Positions 39,516 to 49,235 are shown, counted from the first letter of the stretch. The stretch is 58,984 nucleotides of DNA from an uncultured Ruminococcus sp. (GCA_902794395.1 CADBHB010000020.1:1-58984), one strand, 5' to 3'. Numbers and translations are program-made. Notes: generated from the letters alone by a model not told the origin.

Positions 39516-42500
39516 TTATTGCCAGTTGCCGAGCATGTAATTATTTGCCCAAGTTGTGAGCTTGTAGGTGCCGCCGATTTGAGTGGTCAGGTTTCCTGTC
39601 TGGTTCCAGACATTATTCTGAGCCGACCAGTCGGGAGTCGCCGCGGTAGCGTTGACTCTGGCAAAGAGTATGTTCGACTTAAAGTCGCCGGTAAAGGTAA
39701 CAGCGGAAGCGCTGCCGTTGCCGCCGATCCATACGCCGTCGGTGGTATCGTTCCAAGTCCAGATGTACCATTTCTCGTTGCCCACCGCAAGAGCAGAGGC
39801 GTCGAGGGTGATGACATCGCCGTCGGGATTGGTCACGGGCTCCGTTGTGATTTCGGGAGCATCCGACTCTACCCAAGCGCTGCCGGTCCACTTAGCGGAG
39901 GTGTAGGGGATGTTGTCGAGGTCATCGGTCTGGGGATAACCGTTGTTGCTGAATACGCAGTTGTTATACTCAGCGGGCACGGTGACGGAATAGAGGTTGT
40001 TGCCGAGAGAGGTCATCTCGGTACCCGGCCAACTATTCAGCGGAATATCGGTGTTGCCTACGGTCTTCCATACATAGCAGTAGGGTTTTGCGTAGTTGGT
40101 CGCGCTGTTGTCCAGAATGATGGTCCTGGTTTCAGTGTCGGGATTTGTTACGGGATTGAGATCGGGTGTGTTCGTCCAGTCGCCGTCGAACCAGCTGTTG
40201 GTCACAAAGGTCTTGCCGAGCTGAGTGACGTGGTCGGAGGACTGGTTCCATACATAATCCCAAGAGGGATTGCCGTTGCAGGCGGGGTTCATTCTGGTGA
40301 ATACGACGTTGTTCTTAACGCCGGTGAAGGTTACCTTGGAAGCGCTGCCGGTACCCTTGACCCAGATGCCGTCGGTGGTATCGTTCCATGTCCAAATATA
40401 GAACTCCTCGTCGCCGGCGTTGTTGTTGGAAGCGTCGAGATAGATTGTATTGGAGGGATCGGGATCGGTGATGGGCTGAGGCTCGGTGGTGATGATCTCG
40501 CCTACCTGAGTCCAGACGCCGTCGCTGTAAAGCGCTTCGGTGTAGGGGATGTCGCGGAGGTCGGGAGTCTTGATCTCAGAGTTATTGCCGTCGTTGAAGA
40601 GGCAGCAGTTATACTCTGCAGGGCAGACATAGCTGTAGATGTTGTTGCCTTCCGCCTTCATGGTATCGCCCGGCCAATCCTTGTAGGGAACGTCGGTGCC
40701 GTTCTTCTTCACCCAAACGTGGATTCTGGGATTGGTGTAGTTGAGCTTGCTGTTGTCAAAATAGATAGTTCTGGTAGCGGCGGGCTTGTAACCCTCGTCT
40801 ACCTGCTCTCCGGTGTGGTTGCCGGAAACGACCATTTCTACCAGATAGTACTGGAGGCAAGTGGCGTCCTTGATGGTGACCTTAGCGTCCTGGTTGGTGT
40901 CAGCCGCGGTGAGACCGTTGCCGGTGAGGGCCTCAACTTCCGCGAGGTGTCTCTGGATAGCGGTGATGTCCTTGACGTTGATCCTGCCGTCTTGGTCGGC
41001 GTCGCCGAGCACTACCTTGCCGGGGTTGGGACTGGGGTTGGTGGGAATGGGTCCGTCGTCGCCGCCTTCTCCGATATCGGTTACGGGCTCACCGGTGACC
41101 TCGGTCCAGGTGCCGTTGGCATACTTGCCGTTGAGATAAGGAATGTTTTCTATGTTGCCTGTCTGCGGGCTGCCGCTGTTGCTGAAGATGACGTTGTCAT
41201 ACTTAGAATCGCAGGTGATCTTGTAGATGTTCTCACCCATTTCGGAAGCCTTGGTCATAGCGTAGCCGGGCCATGCAACGGGATTGCCGTCGGTATTGCT
41301 CCATACATAGGCGTAAGGAGTCTGATAATTGGACTGAGTGTTGTCGAAATAGATAGTTCTCTGGGTGCCGGGTTCGGGCGGATCGGTGGGCTGAACGGTC
41401 TGACCGTTGTAGTCGGTCCAGCTGTTGCCTGCAGCAAAGAGCTTGTCGGTTTCGTTGATGGCAAGACCCTTTTCCTGCACGCCGGGATACTGGACGCCGC
41501 CTGAGCCTGTGTTGAAGATGACCAGTCCGTTTTCGGTCAGTTCATCGGGTACTTCATATACATAAAGTCCGGTGTCGTCATCATATTCCATCGCCTCGCC
41601 GGGCCAATCGGCGTTTTTGACAACGTTGGTGGAAACGCTCTCGTCATAGACATAGGCGTGGATGTTGCTCCAGTTGTAGGAGGTGTTATCGAAGTAAAGA
41701 CGTACTACGGCGTCGGGGTCCTTCTTCTTGAAGGCAAACGACTTTTCAAGGGTCTCTACTTCGTTTGTAGCGCTGAGGGTGACATTGAACACTGTGCCCA
41801 CTTCGATGCCGTCGCCGATGCTGAAGGTCTGACCGTTTACAACGCGGAAGGGAGTGCCGCCGTTGACGGACGCCATAGCGTAGTCGGCTCCGCGGAGCTT
41901 GACGGTAACGGTCTGGCTGTCATAGAACGCGTACTTGGGTCCCTTGACAGACATGTTGATGGTGGACTGAGGACCGGAGATCAGGATAACGCCCTGAGCG
42001 CCGGTGTTAAAGGTGACCTTGCCGTCCGCGACAACAGCGGTGGTGCCGTCGTACTCGTTGGTCAGGGTCTTGCCGTTGCCCCACATGGAGGAAACGTCGA
42101 TCGTCATGTTGGTGTTCTTGGATGCGCCCATGGTGCAGATGACGCCGTCGGCGGTCTCGCCGTCGTCATAGCTTCTGGAGAAGGTAAGTCCGTTGGCGTT
42201 GCTGATAAGCTGATGATCGCCCGCGCCGACCGCTACGTGGTTTGCACGGAATTTACCGACCTTTTTCCAGTGGTTGAGGAGGTCTGTGTTCTGTCCCCAG
42301 TTCATATCGCTTCTGAGCGCGTGTCCGCCACCTTCAACAGGCACTCCGCTTACCAGCGGACGGGCGGTCTCGTCGCCGTAGAAGGGCTGAACGGCACCCG
42401 GGCAGAGCAGAAGCGCGGTGCCCTGATAGTAATTGTCGCCGGTGCGGACAATGTTGGTGTCGTGAGAGGACAGGTAGGTGAGCATATTGAAGTTTTCGTC

Positions 42501-43796
42501 ACTGTTGATAGTGGAGGCATATCTCTGATAGAGGCCGTTGATGGAGCTCGCGTCGGGGAAACCTGAGTTCTGTCCGAGGACAGAGGTGATCTCGAAGTTG
42601 ATCATGGAGTCGAAGCCGCCCTCATAGAAGTAGGGGCTCTTGCCGACGCCGTGTCCCCAGCACTCGCCTGTCATCCAGAAGTCTTCGTCCCAGTCAGCGC
42701 CGCTGGCGTTGGGGTTGTTCTGTCTCCAGGATTTGAGCGCGGCAACGCACTTGGTCTTGAGCTTGTTCCAGGAAGCCAGCTCAACGTGCTTGGCGGTGTC
42801 GCAGCGGAAGCCGTCAACGCCGTAGTCCTTGACCCACTGCGCAAGCCATGAGGTCAGGTAGTCGGATACGGTGCTGCAGTCGCCGTAAAGCTGCTGCTTG
42901 GTGCTGAGAGTACCCTCTTTCTGCCACTTGCTCTGCAGGAACTGAGGAACGCTTACGTTATTGGTGGACTCGGTGCGGAAGTCGGGCAGACCTGCCAGAG
43001 AGGAGGTCAGCTCACCGCCGCCGTCGTTCTGGTAGCCGGGCAGACCGCTGCGGATCCAGTCGGAGCCCCACCAGCGTCCCCAGTCGGAAGACGAGGACTC
43101 GTAGTCGATGTACTGATGGAAGCCGGCAACATCGGTCAGCTTATACTTGTAAGCGTCGATGGCGGAGCGGTTGGTGATGGTACCGTAGTTGAACTCCTCC
43201 ATGTCTACGATGTTGTTGTAGCCCGCATGGTTCATAACGATATCCAGCACTACGCGGATGCCCTTGGAATGAGCGGTGTTTACCAGAGTGCGGAACTCTT
43301 CCTTGGTACCGAAGTTCTTATCGGTCTCGGTGTAGTCGAGCACATAGTATCCGTGATAGGAATAGTGCGCGATGTGGTTGGTGTCGTCGCCCGAGTCAAC
43401 ATAACCGTGGATCTGCTCGTAGGGAGCGGAGATCCAGATAGCGTTGACGCCGAGGTCGGTGAAGTAACCTTCGTTGATTTTCTGAGTGATACCCTTGAAG
43501 TCGCCGCCGTGGAAGGTGCCGGGCGCGGTGTCCCATCCGGAAATGGGCTGGCCGTTGCTGTTCAAGGTACGACCGTAGGCGTGGTCATTTCCTCTGTCGC
43601 CGTTGTAGAAACGGTCGGTCATAAGGAAATACACGTTTGCGTTATCCCAGGAGAAATCCGAGGGATTTTCCACTGTGTACGCTTTTGCGACAGGGGCGGT
43701 GTCCGCGCTTGCGGCTGACGCTGTGGGAACAGCCATAACAAGCATGGAAACCAACATTGTCATGCATAGCACAATGGAGATGGTTTTCTTTTGCAT
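39516..43796 (-). CDS. Secreted multimodular alpha-amylase with internal dockerin and starch-binding modules
   Basis: A 1426-residue extracellular GH13 enzyme. The signal peptide is at residues 1-29 and the catalytic domain at about 45-610. The latter has DIVMNH (195-200), nucleophile D333 in GFRCDTAKH, acid/base E378 in GECW and D446 in SSHDTN. A beta domain (~615-690) is followed by CBM26-like modules at ~697-795 and ~812-900. The dockerin lies at ~929-990 (GDADQDGRINVKDI and DTNQDAKVTIKDA). Another CBM26-like module is at ~1007-1098, an unassigned WTWNDTTDG module at ~1117-1207, then a second CBM26-like (~1223-1310) plus WTWNDTTDG (~1328-1426) pair. It should hydrolyse starch while docked to a cohesin. 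The internal dockerin and duplicated two-module unit are unusual. A promoter and a terminator bound the gene. Confidence 0.95.
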   Translation of the reverse strand: MQKKTISIVLCMTMLVSMLVMAVPTASAASADTAPVAKAYTVENPSDFSWDNANVYFLMTDRFYNGDRGNDHAYGRTLNSNGQPISGWDTAPGTFHGGDFKGITQKINEGYFTDLGVNAIWISAPYEQIHGYVDSGDDTNHIAHYSYHGYYVLDYTETDKNFGTKEEFRTLVNTAHSKGIRVVLDIVMNHAGYNNIVDMEEFNYGTITNRSAIDAYKYKLTDVAGFHQYIDYESSSSDWGRWWGSDWIRSGLPGYQNDGGGELTSSLAGLPDFRTESTNNVSVPQFLQSKWQKEGTLSTKQQLYGDCSTVSDYLTSWLAQWVKDYGVDGFRCDTAKHVELASWNKLKTKCVAALKSWRQNNPNASGADWDEDFWMTGECWGHGVGKSPYFYEGGFDSMINFEITSVLGQNSGFPDASSINGLYQRYASTINSDENFNMLTYLSSHDTNIVRTGDNYYQGTALLLCPGAVQPFYGDETARPLVSGVPVEGGGHALRSDMNWGQNTDLLNHWKKVGKFRANHVAVGAGDHQLISNANGLTFSRSYDDGETADGVICTMGASKNTNMTIDVSSMWGNGKTLTNEYDGTTAVVADGKVTFNTGAQGVILISGPQSTINMSVKGPKYAFYDSQTVTVKLRGADYAMASVNGGTPFRVVNGQTFSIGDGIEVGTVFNVTLSATNEVETLEKSFAFKKKDPDAVVRLYFDNTSYNWSNIHAYVYDESVSTNVVKNADWPGEAMEYDDDTGLYVYEVPDELTENGLVIFNTGSGGVQYPGVQEKGLAINETDKLFAAGNSWTDYNGQTVQPTDPPEPGTQRTIYFDNTQSNYQTPYAYVWSNTDGNPVAWPGYAMTKASEMGENIYKITCDSKYDNVIFSNSGSPQTGNIENIPYLNGKYANGTWTEVTGEPVTDIGEGGDDGPIPTNPSPNPGKVVLGDADQDGRINVKDITAIQRHLAEVEALTGNGLTAADTNQDAKVTIKDATCLQYYLVEMVVSGNHTGEQVDEGYKPAATRTIYFDNSKLNYTNPRIHVWVKKNGTDVPYKDWPGDTMKAEGNNIYSYVCPAEYNCCLFNDGNNSEIKTPDLRDIPYTEALYSDGVWTQVGEIITTEPQPITDPDPSNTIYLDASNNNAGDEEFYIWTWNDTTDGIWVKGTGSASKVTFTGVKNNVVFTRMNPACNGNPSWDYVWNQSSDHVTQLGKTFVTNSWFDGDWTNTPDLNPVTNPDTETRTIILDNSATNYAKPYCYVWKTVGNTDIPLNSWPGTEMTSLGNNLYSVTVPAEYNNCVFSNNGYPQTDDLDNIPYTSAKWTGSAWVESDAPEITTEPVTNPDGDVITLDASALAVGNEKWYIWTWNDTTDGVWIGGNGSASAVTFTGDFKSNILFARVNATAATPDWSAQNNVWNQTGNLTTQIGGTYKLTTWANNYMLGNWQ

Positions 43797-43888
43797 TTCA
43801 AAACTTCCTTTCTTAAAAAACTTCTAAATGCTCCTCTAAAAATTCCACCAAAAAGCGCATGCTCCTCAGCATAATTTTTATCTTCTAT

Positions 43889-43917
43889 ATTATAACAGAT
43901 TTGTAAACAAATTTCAA
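43889..43917 (-). promoter_or_regulatory. Sigma-A promoter of the amylase
   Basis: Minus strand: TTGAAA (43912-43917), 17-base spacer, TATAAT (43889-43894). The ~85-base leader carries an ATGCT/AGCAT palindrome at 43859-43872 and two copies of GAGGAGCAT. The rest of the 43797-44311 gap is A/T-rich filler, a G/C-rich stretch and the MITE-like copy B. Confidence 0.85.
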
Positions 43918-44096
43918 TATCAATAATGAATAAGTGTTTGTTGAAAAATTCTTGTGCAATATAATAAAACGTGCATGTTATCACTATAGTAGTGGCGTTT
44001 TTGCGCCTTTCCGTGCTTTTCGTGCTGTTTTTCGGCGCTGCGGGGCACATTCTCCGCCTTTGAGCGCAGCCTTACCCGCCCGCTCGGTGTCCGATA

Positions 44097-44248
44097 CTAA
44101 ACTCAAATAAAAAATAGACAATCTTTGCGGTCTATTTTCCGCAATACTTCGTTGTCGTTCTTGCAAGGCGCCAGCCTTGCGGCGTCCTTCGCCTCGTCTT
44201 GCGAAAAATATCCTCGCAAATCTTTGTCCACTTTTTATCTGAGATTAG
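44097..44248 (+). mobile_element. MITE-like element, copy B (152 bp)
   Basis: Inverted near-identical copy of 26607-26765. Here the element reads CTAAACTCAAATAAAAA at its left end and CTGAGATTAG at its right end, bracketed by TA at 44095-44096 and 44249-44250. The centre has a GCAAGGCGCC-type palindrome. It lies in the 515-base gap between the amylase and glgP, 63 bases after the glgP stop on the transcribed strand. Confidence 0.85.
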
Positions 44249-44311
44249 TATGAGGCTCACGGGCAAAGCAAAAGCGCCCGCACAAGGCGGACGCTTTGAA
44301 AGCTTATTTGA

Positions 44312-46675
44312 TTATTTGTGTGAAACGTGCCAGATCTCGTTGGCGTACTCAAGAATAGCTCTGTCGGAGGAGAACTTGCCCGCGTTGGCAACGTTGAGCA
44401 GGCACTTCTTGCCGAACTCCTTGCGGTCTGCGTAGTCCTGGTTGGCGCGGATCTTGGTTTCGATGTAACCGGGCAGATCGAGCATGAGGAAGTAGTGGTC
44501 GGGATCGTGCCAGTGGGTGCCCTTGGTGAGCGCGTGGTGGAGCTCGCGGAAGCTGCCCTCGCCTGTTGCGCCGTCGTCGTCAAAGGTGCCGTCGATAAGA
44601 GTATCGGTGACGCGCTTGAGCTCGGGGTCTGCCTCGATCAGGGCAGCGGGGTTGTAGCCCTCCTTCTTGAGGCGTTCGATCTCCTCGACGCGCGCGCCGA
44701 AGATATACTCGTTCTCAACGCCCGCGCACTCGGCGATTTCGATGTTTGCGCCGTCCCAGGTGCCGAGGGTCACCGCACCGTTGAGCATGAACTTCATGTT
44801 GCCGGTACCGGAAGCCTCAAGACCCGCAGTGGAGGTCTGCTCGGAAATATCCGCCGCTACGACGATCTTCTCGGCGTAGGATACGTTGTAGTTGGAGATG
44901 AAGTAAACCTGAAGCAGGTCCTTGGTGTCGGGATCGTTGTTTACAAGGTTCGCGATCTCGTTGATATATTTGATGATAGCCTTAGCTCTGGCGTAGCCGG
45001 GAGCCGCCTTGGCGCCGAAGATGAAGGTGGTGGGAGTCCAGTTGGGCAGCTTGCCGTCCTTGATGCGGAAGTAGATGGCCATGATGGAGAAGGCGTTGAT
45101 AAGCTGTCTCTTGTACTCGTGCAGGCGCTTTACCTGTACGTCAAAGATGGTGTCGGGGTTGATATCGTAGCCGTCCATCTTCTTGATGTACTCGGCGAGC
45201 TGAACCTTCTTTTTTGCCTTGATCTTGTTGAACTTGTTGATGGTCCTGGCGTCGCAGCAGTCGTTGAGCACGCTGAGCTTGCTGAGGTCGATGAGCCATT
45301 CGTCGCTGCCTACCTTGTCGGTGATGAGGTCGGAAAGCTCGGGGTTGCAAAGACCCAGCCAGCGGCGCTGTGTGATGCCGTTGGTCTTATTGAGGAAGCG
45401 CTCGGGATAAACCTGATACCACTCCTTAAGCAGGTCGCGCTTGAGGATCTCGGTGTGCAGCTGAGCAACGCCGTTGACATAGGTGCCCGCGTAGGTGGCA
45501 AGGCGAGCCATGTGTACCGAGTTGCCGTCGATGATGCGCATTTTGGCGCGCATTTCGTTGGGAACGCCCTTGGCGATAAGCTCCTCCTGACACTTGTTGG
45601 CGATAAGAGCGATGATGTCGTAGATCTCGGGGATGACCTGGGTCATCAGGTCGGCGCTCCACTTTTCGAGAGCCTCGCTGAGTACGGTGTGGTTGGTGTA
45701 GGAGCAGGTCTGACGCGCGATTTCAAACGCCTCGTCAAAGCTCATGCCCTCGAGCTGAAGAAGTCTGACCAGCTCGGGAACGCAGGATACGGGATGGGTG
45801 TCGTTGAGCTGGATAGCGTTTTCCTTGGCGAAGAAGCTGAAGTCGTTGCCGTGCTTCGCCTTATAGCGGCGCATGATGTCCTGCAGCGAAGCGGAGCAGA
45901 AGAAATACTGCTGCTTGAGGCGGAGCACCTTGCCGTCGTACTGGTTGTCGTTGGGATAGAGCACCTTGGAGATGTTCTCCGCGTCGTTCTTTTCCTTTAC
46001 AGCCTCGTCGTATTTTGTGTTGTTGAAAGCGGTGAAGTCAAACTCGTTGACCGCCTCTGCCTGCCAGAGTCTGAGGGTGTTGATGTTGTCGGTCTTGCAG
46101 CCGATGACAGCCATATCATAGGGGACTGCCTTGACGGTCTGACCCTTGAAGGATACCAAAACGGACTCGTCCTCCTTGCGGATGCACCAGGGATCCTCAA
46201 AGCGCTGCCAGTTGTCGGCGACCTCTACCTGATAGCCGTCCTCGATGAGCTGCTTGAACAGACCGTATTTATAGCGGATGCCGTAGCCGTCCAGCGGGAC
46301 CTCCTGGGTCGCCGCAGAGTCGAGATAGCAGGCGGCAAGTCTGCCCAGACCGCCGTTGCCCAGCGCCGCGTCGTCGATCTCCTCAAACACGTTGATGTCG
46401 ATACCCTTCTTCTTGAGAAGCTTGGTGACTTCCTCAAGGATTCCGAGGCAGTAGAGGTTGTTGTACATCATTCTGCCCATCAGGAATTCCGCCGAGAAAT
46501 AGTACGCTCTTCTCTGCGCTTCGTGCTTTGCCTTACTCTTTGCCCAGTTGGGAGCGATCTCGCCCATTACCGCCTTGCCGAGCGCGAGGTGCAGCTCGGA
46601 GGGGGTCAGCTCCTCAACGGTCTTACAGTACATAGACTGTGCTGTGAGCTCAAGCTTTTCCATAATATTAGCCAT
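44312..46675 (-). CDS. glgP: Glycogen/maltodextrin phosphorylase
   Basis: PLP-dependent GT35 enzyme releasing glucose-1-phosphate from alpha-1,4-glucans, 787 residues. N-terminal GNGGLGRLAACYLDS and the KTNGITQRRWL and QVKRLHEYKRQ motifs are present, as is the PLP site EASGTGNMKFMLNGAVTLGTWDGANIEI with the binding lysine. A ribosome binding site (GGAGGAG) precedes ATG 46675 and overlaps the malQ stop, so malQ-glgP is one operon. Codon use is strongly biased, suggesting high expression. It is cytoplasmic, processing maltodextrins trimmed by MalQ. Confidence 0.97.
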   Translation of the reverse strand: MANIMEKLELTAQSMYCKTVEELTPSELHLALGKAVMGEIAPNWAKSKAKHEAQRRAYYFSAEFLMGRMMYNNLYCLGILEEVTKLLKKKGIDINVFEEIDDAALGNGGLGRLAACYLDSAATQEVPLDGYGIRYKYGLFKQLIEDGYQVEVADNWQRFEDPWCIRKEDESVLVSFKGQTVKAVPYDMAVIGCKTDNINTLRLWQAEAVNEFDFTAFNNTKYDEAVKEKNDAENISKVLYPNDNQYDGKVLRLKQQYFFCSASLQDIMRRYKAKHGNDFSFFAKENAIQLNDTHPVSCVPELVRLLQLEGMSFDEAFEIARQTCSYTNHTVLSEALEKWSADLMTQVIPEIYDIIALIANKCQEELIAKGVPNEMRAKMRIIDGNSVHMARLATYAGTYVNGVAQLHTEILKRDLLKEWYQVYPERFLNKTNGITQRRWLGLCNPELSDLITDKVGSDEWLIDLSKLSVLNDCCDARTINKFNKIKAKKKVQLAEYIKKMDGYDINPDTIFDVQVKRLHEYKRQLINAFSIMAIYFRIKDGKLPNWTPTTFIFGAKAAPGYARAKAIIKYINEIANLVNNDPDTKDLLQVYFISNYNVSYAEKIVVAADISEQTSTAGLEASGTGNMKFMLNGAVTLGTWDGANIEIAECAGVENEYIFGARVEEIERLKKEGYNPAALIEADPELKRVTDTLIDGTFDDDGATGEGSFRELHHALTKGTHWHDPDHYFLMLDLPGYIETKIRANQDYADRKEFGKKCLLNVANAGKFSSDRAILEYANEIWHVSHK

Positions 46676-46679
46676 AAAA

Positions 46680-48164
46680 TTACTCCTCCAATCGTCCGCT
46701 GTTCACAGACATTGTTTTTAATTTATTTGCAAGCTCATCGGAGAGAGCCGCTTTATCAACACGCCAGGTCCAGTTTCCTCCCAGGGTGGATGGCGTGTTC
46801 ATACGTGCTTCCTTGCCGAGTCCCAGCAGGTCCTGCATGGGAATGACCGCCATGTCCGCCTTGCTTTCGTAGGCGGTGCGGATGAGTCCCCAGTTGAACG
46901 GCTCGTCGTCGCCCATTTTGCAGTACTCGCGCGCGTAGCGGATGTCCTCGGGATTTGCGGTTTCCAGCCAGCCCATGATGGTGTCGTTGTCATGGGTGCC
47001 GGTGTATACTACGCAGTTCTCGGTGTAGTTGTGCGGCAGATAGTCGTTTTCCTCGCCGCTGTCAAATGCGAATTCCAGCACCTTCATGCCCGGATAGCCC
47101 GTCTGCTCCATCAGCTCGGTAACGTCGGGGGTCAGGGTGCCCAGGTCCTCGGCAACTATCTCGATCTTTCCGCACTCCTCTTCCATCATGCGGAAGAACT
47201 CGATGCGCGGACCATCTACCCACTCGCCGTTAATGGCGTTCTCGGCGGGATAGGGGATGGAATAGTAGCTGGCGAAGGCGCGGAAGTGGTCGATGCGGGT
47301 GATGTCATACAGCTTGCTCGCCGCCTTTACGCGCTCGAACCACCACTCGTAATCGGTTTCTTTCAGATAGTCCCAGTCGTAGAGCGGGTTGCCCCAAAGC
47401 TGACCTGTCTCGGAGAAATAGTCGGGCGGACAGCCTGCCACCGCGATGGGGTCGCCGTCGTCGTAAAGCTGGAACAGCTCGGGATTCGCCCAGGTGTCAG
47501 CGCTGTCCATCGCGACATAGATGGGCATATCGCCCAAAATCTTGATTCCCAGCCCGTTGACGTAGGCGCGGAACGCCTCCCACTGCTCGTAGAATTTGAA
47601 CTGCACGAATTTCCAGAAGTTCACATCGTTGCGCAGCTTGCGCTCATAACGGCGTACCGCGGTCTCCTCGCGCATTTTGATGTCCTCGGGCCACTCGGTC
47701 CAGGAAACCATGTCAAAGCTGTTCTTTACCGCCATGTACAGGGCGTAGTTCTTCAGCCACTTGCTGTTTTTGCGCACGAACGAGCGGAATTTCTTTTGAT
47801 CCTTGCCCTTGAAGTTTTCAAAAGCGATCCGAAGGACCTTGAATCTGCTGTTGTAGATCTTCTCGTAGTCTACCTCGCGGTCGCTGTAGCCCCAGTCGAA
47901 GCTGTCAAGCTGCTCCTTGGTCACCAGCCCCTCCTCCGCAAGGGTGTCAAGGTCGATAAGATACGGGTTGCCCGCGTAGGTCGAGAACGACTGATACGGA
48001 GAATCGCCGTAGCTGGTGGGTCCGACAGGAAGTATCTGCCATACCTTCTGCCCCGCCTTCTTGAGGAAGTCTGCAAATTCGCGAGCCTCCTTGCCGATGG
48101 TACCGATGCCGTAGGGCGACGGAAGCGAAGTGATAGAGAGAAGGACTCCTGCGCTTCTTGCCAT
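46680..48164 (-). CDS. malQ: 4-alpha-glucanotransferase (amylomaltase)
   Basis: GH77 disproportionating enzyme of 494 residues that lengthens short maltodextrins for the phosphorylase. Family segments: SITSLPSPYGIGTIG at the start, GDSPYQSFSTYAGNPYLIDL, GDMPIYVAMDSADTWANPELF, RIDHFRAFASYYSIP (nucleophile aspartate), the EDLGTL glutamate and THDNDTIMGWL. AAAAGGAG lies 7-8 bases before ATG 48164. It is the first gene of the malQ-glgP operon, divergent from sir2. Confidence 0.97.
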   Translation of the reverse strand: MARSAGVLLSITSLPSPYGIGTIGKEAREFADFLKKAGQKVWQILPVGPTSYGDSPYQSFSTYAGNPYLIDLDTLAEEGLVTKEQLDSFDWGYSDREVDYEKIYNSRFKVLRIAFENFKGKDQKKFRSFVRKNSKWLKNYALYMAVKNSFDMVSWTEWPEDIKMREETAVRRYERKLRNDVNFWKFVQFKFYEQWEAFRAYVNGLGIKILGDMPIYVAMDSADTWANPELFQLYDDGDPIAVAGCPPDYFSETGQLWGNPLYDWDYLKETDYEWWFERVKAASKLYDITRIDHFRAFASYYSIPYPAENAINGEWVDGPRIEFFRMMEEECGKIEIVAEDLGTLTPDVTELMEQTGYPGMKVLEFAFDSGEENDYLPHNYTENCVVYTGTHDNDTIMGWLETANPEDIRYAREYCKMGDDEPFNWGLIRTAYESKADMAVIPMQDLLGLGKEARMNTPSTLGGNWTWRVDKAALSDELANKLKTMSVNSGRLEE

Positions 48165-48217
48165 TTAAAATCAACTCCTTTTAACGGAATATTAAATTGT
48201 TCTACAGATTTTGTGTC

Positions 48218-48268
48218 ATTATACCCCAAAATCCCATAGTATCGTATTAATTTTACCACAAACGATAC
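48218..48268 (-). promoter_or_regulatory. malQ promoter -10 and upstream dyad (possible operator)
   Basis: Minus strand TATAAT at 48218-48223 has no good -35. Immediately upstream, GTATCGT (48239-48245) and ACGATAC (48262-48268) form a perfect 7-bp inverted repeat with a 16-base gap, covering the -35 region, where an activator or repressor could bind. Confidence 0.5.
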
Positions 48269-48447
48269 ATTTTTTCAAGTCTTTTGCCCTGAGTCGGTCT
48301 TGTTAATTTTTTAACAACTACGTCGCTGCCCGGAAAGCCCTGTTTATGTCGAGCTGTGATAAATAACCGGAAATATTTGTCTGCTTTTTTTGAGCCGGTA
48401 TCAGCGCTCAACAGCCGCGCTTTCAGTGTATCGCGCTGTATTTCCTA

Positions 48448-48476
48448 TTGATTTGACGGCGCGGCAGGGGTATAAT
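48448..48476 (+). promoter_or_regulatory. Sigma-A promoter of the Sir2 gene
   Basis: TTGATT (48448-48453), 17-base spacer, TATAAT (48471-48476), 33 bases before the start. The remaining part of the 48165-48509 gap shows only a GTTAA/TTAAC palindrome near 48300. Confidence 0.75.
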
Positions 48477-48509
48477 AAAGATAACAATATAATAACAGGA
48501 GGTCAGCGT

Positions 48510-49235
48510 ATGAATACCATCGAACAATTGCAGGAAGTCATAGACAAAAGCCAACGCATAGTGTTTTTCGGCGGAGCCGGTGTGAGCACCGAGAGCGGGA
48601 TTCCCGATTTTCGCAGCGTGGACGGGCTTTACAATCAAAAGTACGACTATCCGCCCGAGCAGATTTTGAGCCACTCGTTTTTTGAGCGCCACACCGAGGA
48701 ATTCTACCGCTTTTACCGCGACAAGATGCTTTGCCTGGACAAGAAGCCGAACAAGGCGCATTTAAAGCTGGCGGAGCTGGAGCGCGCGGGCAAGCTGCTG
48801 GCGGTAGTTACACAGAACATCGACGGGCTGCACCAGGCGGCGGGCAGCAAGCGCGTGTATGAGCTGCACGGCAGCGTGCTGCGCAACTACTGCCGCAAGT
48901 GCCGCAAGTTCTTTTCGGCGGAGTACATCAAAAACAGCGAGGGCGTGCCTAAGTGCGACTGCGGCGGCGTGATAAAGCCCGACGTGGTGCTGTATGAGGA
49001 GGGGCTTGACGACAGCGTCGTGAACGGCGCGCTGAACGCGCTGATGCAGGCGGACACCCTGATAATCGCGGGCACCAGCCTGACCGTCTACCCCGCCGCG
49101 GGCTTCGTGCGCTATTTTCGCGGCAACACGATGGTGCTTATCAACCGCGACAAAACTCCGCTTGACCATATGGTGGACTTGGTGTACCACGACAAGGTAG
49201 GCGAGCTGCTTGGGCAATTGAAAGTTACAAGCTAA
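48510..49235 (+). CDS. cobB: NAD-dependent protein deacylase (Sir2 family)
   Basis: Sirtuin of 241 residues removing acyl groups from lysines using NAD+. NAD-binding [18 protein letters not shown] is at residues 19-36, TQNIDGLH at 101-108 and catalytic H120 in ELHGSV. The zinc site uses C128, C131, C149 and C151 (CRKC and CDCG). [13 protein letters not shown] segment completes the Rossmann fold. AGGAGG (48497-48502) lies 7 bases before ATG 48510; the longer frame from 48390 is rejected. It stands alone, so its substrates cannot be inferred from neighbours. Confidence 0.96.
   Translation: MNTIEQLQEVIDKSQRIVFFGGAGVSTESGIPDFRSVDGLYNQKYDYPPEQILSHSFFERHTEEFYRFYRDKMLCLDKKPNKAHLKLAELERAGKLLAVVTQNIDGLHQAAGSKRVYELHGSVLRNYCRKCRKFFSAEYIKNSEGVPKCDCGGVIKPDVVLYEEGLDDSVVNGALNALMQADTLIIAGTSLTVYPAAGFVRYFRGNTMVLINRDKTPLDHMVDLVYHDKVGELLGQLKVTS

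Noticed and set aside
39486-41504. 672-codon open frame on the plus strand
   Set aside because: Antisense to the repetitive end of the amylase; Val/Gly-rich shadow translation without start signals.
44327-46846. 839-codon open frame on the plus strand
   Set aside because: It is antisense to glgP and the end of malQ; the translation shows no domain and arises from GC-rich third positions.
46992-48239. 415-codon open frame on the plus strand
   Set aside because: Antisense to malQ, no ribosome binding site or recognisable domain.
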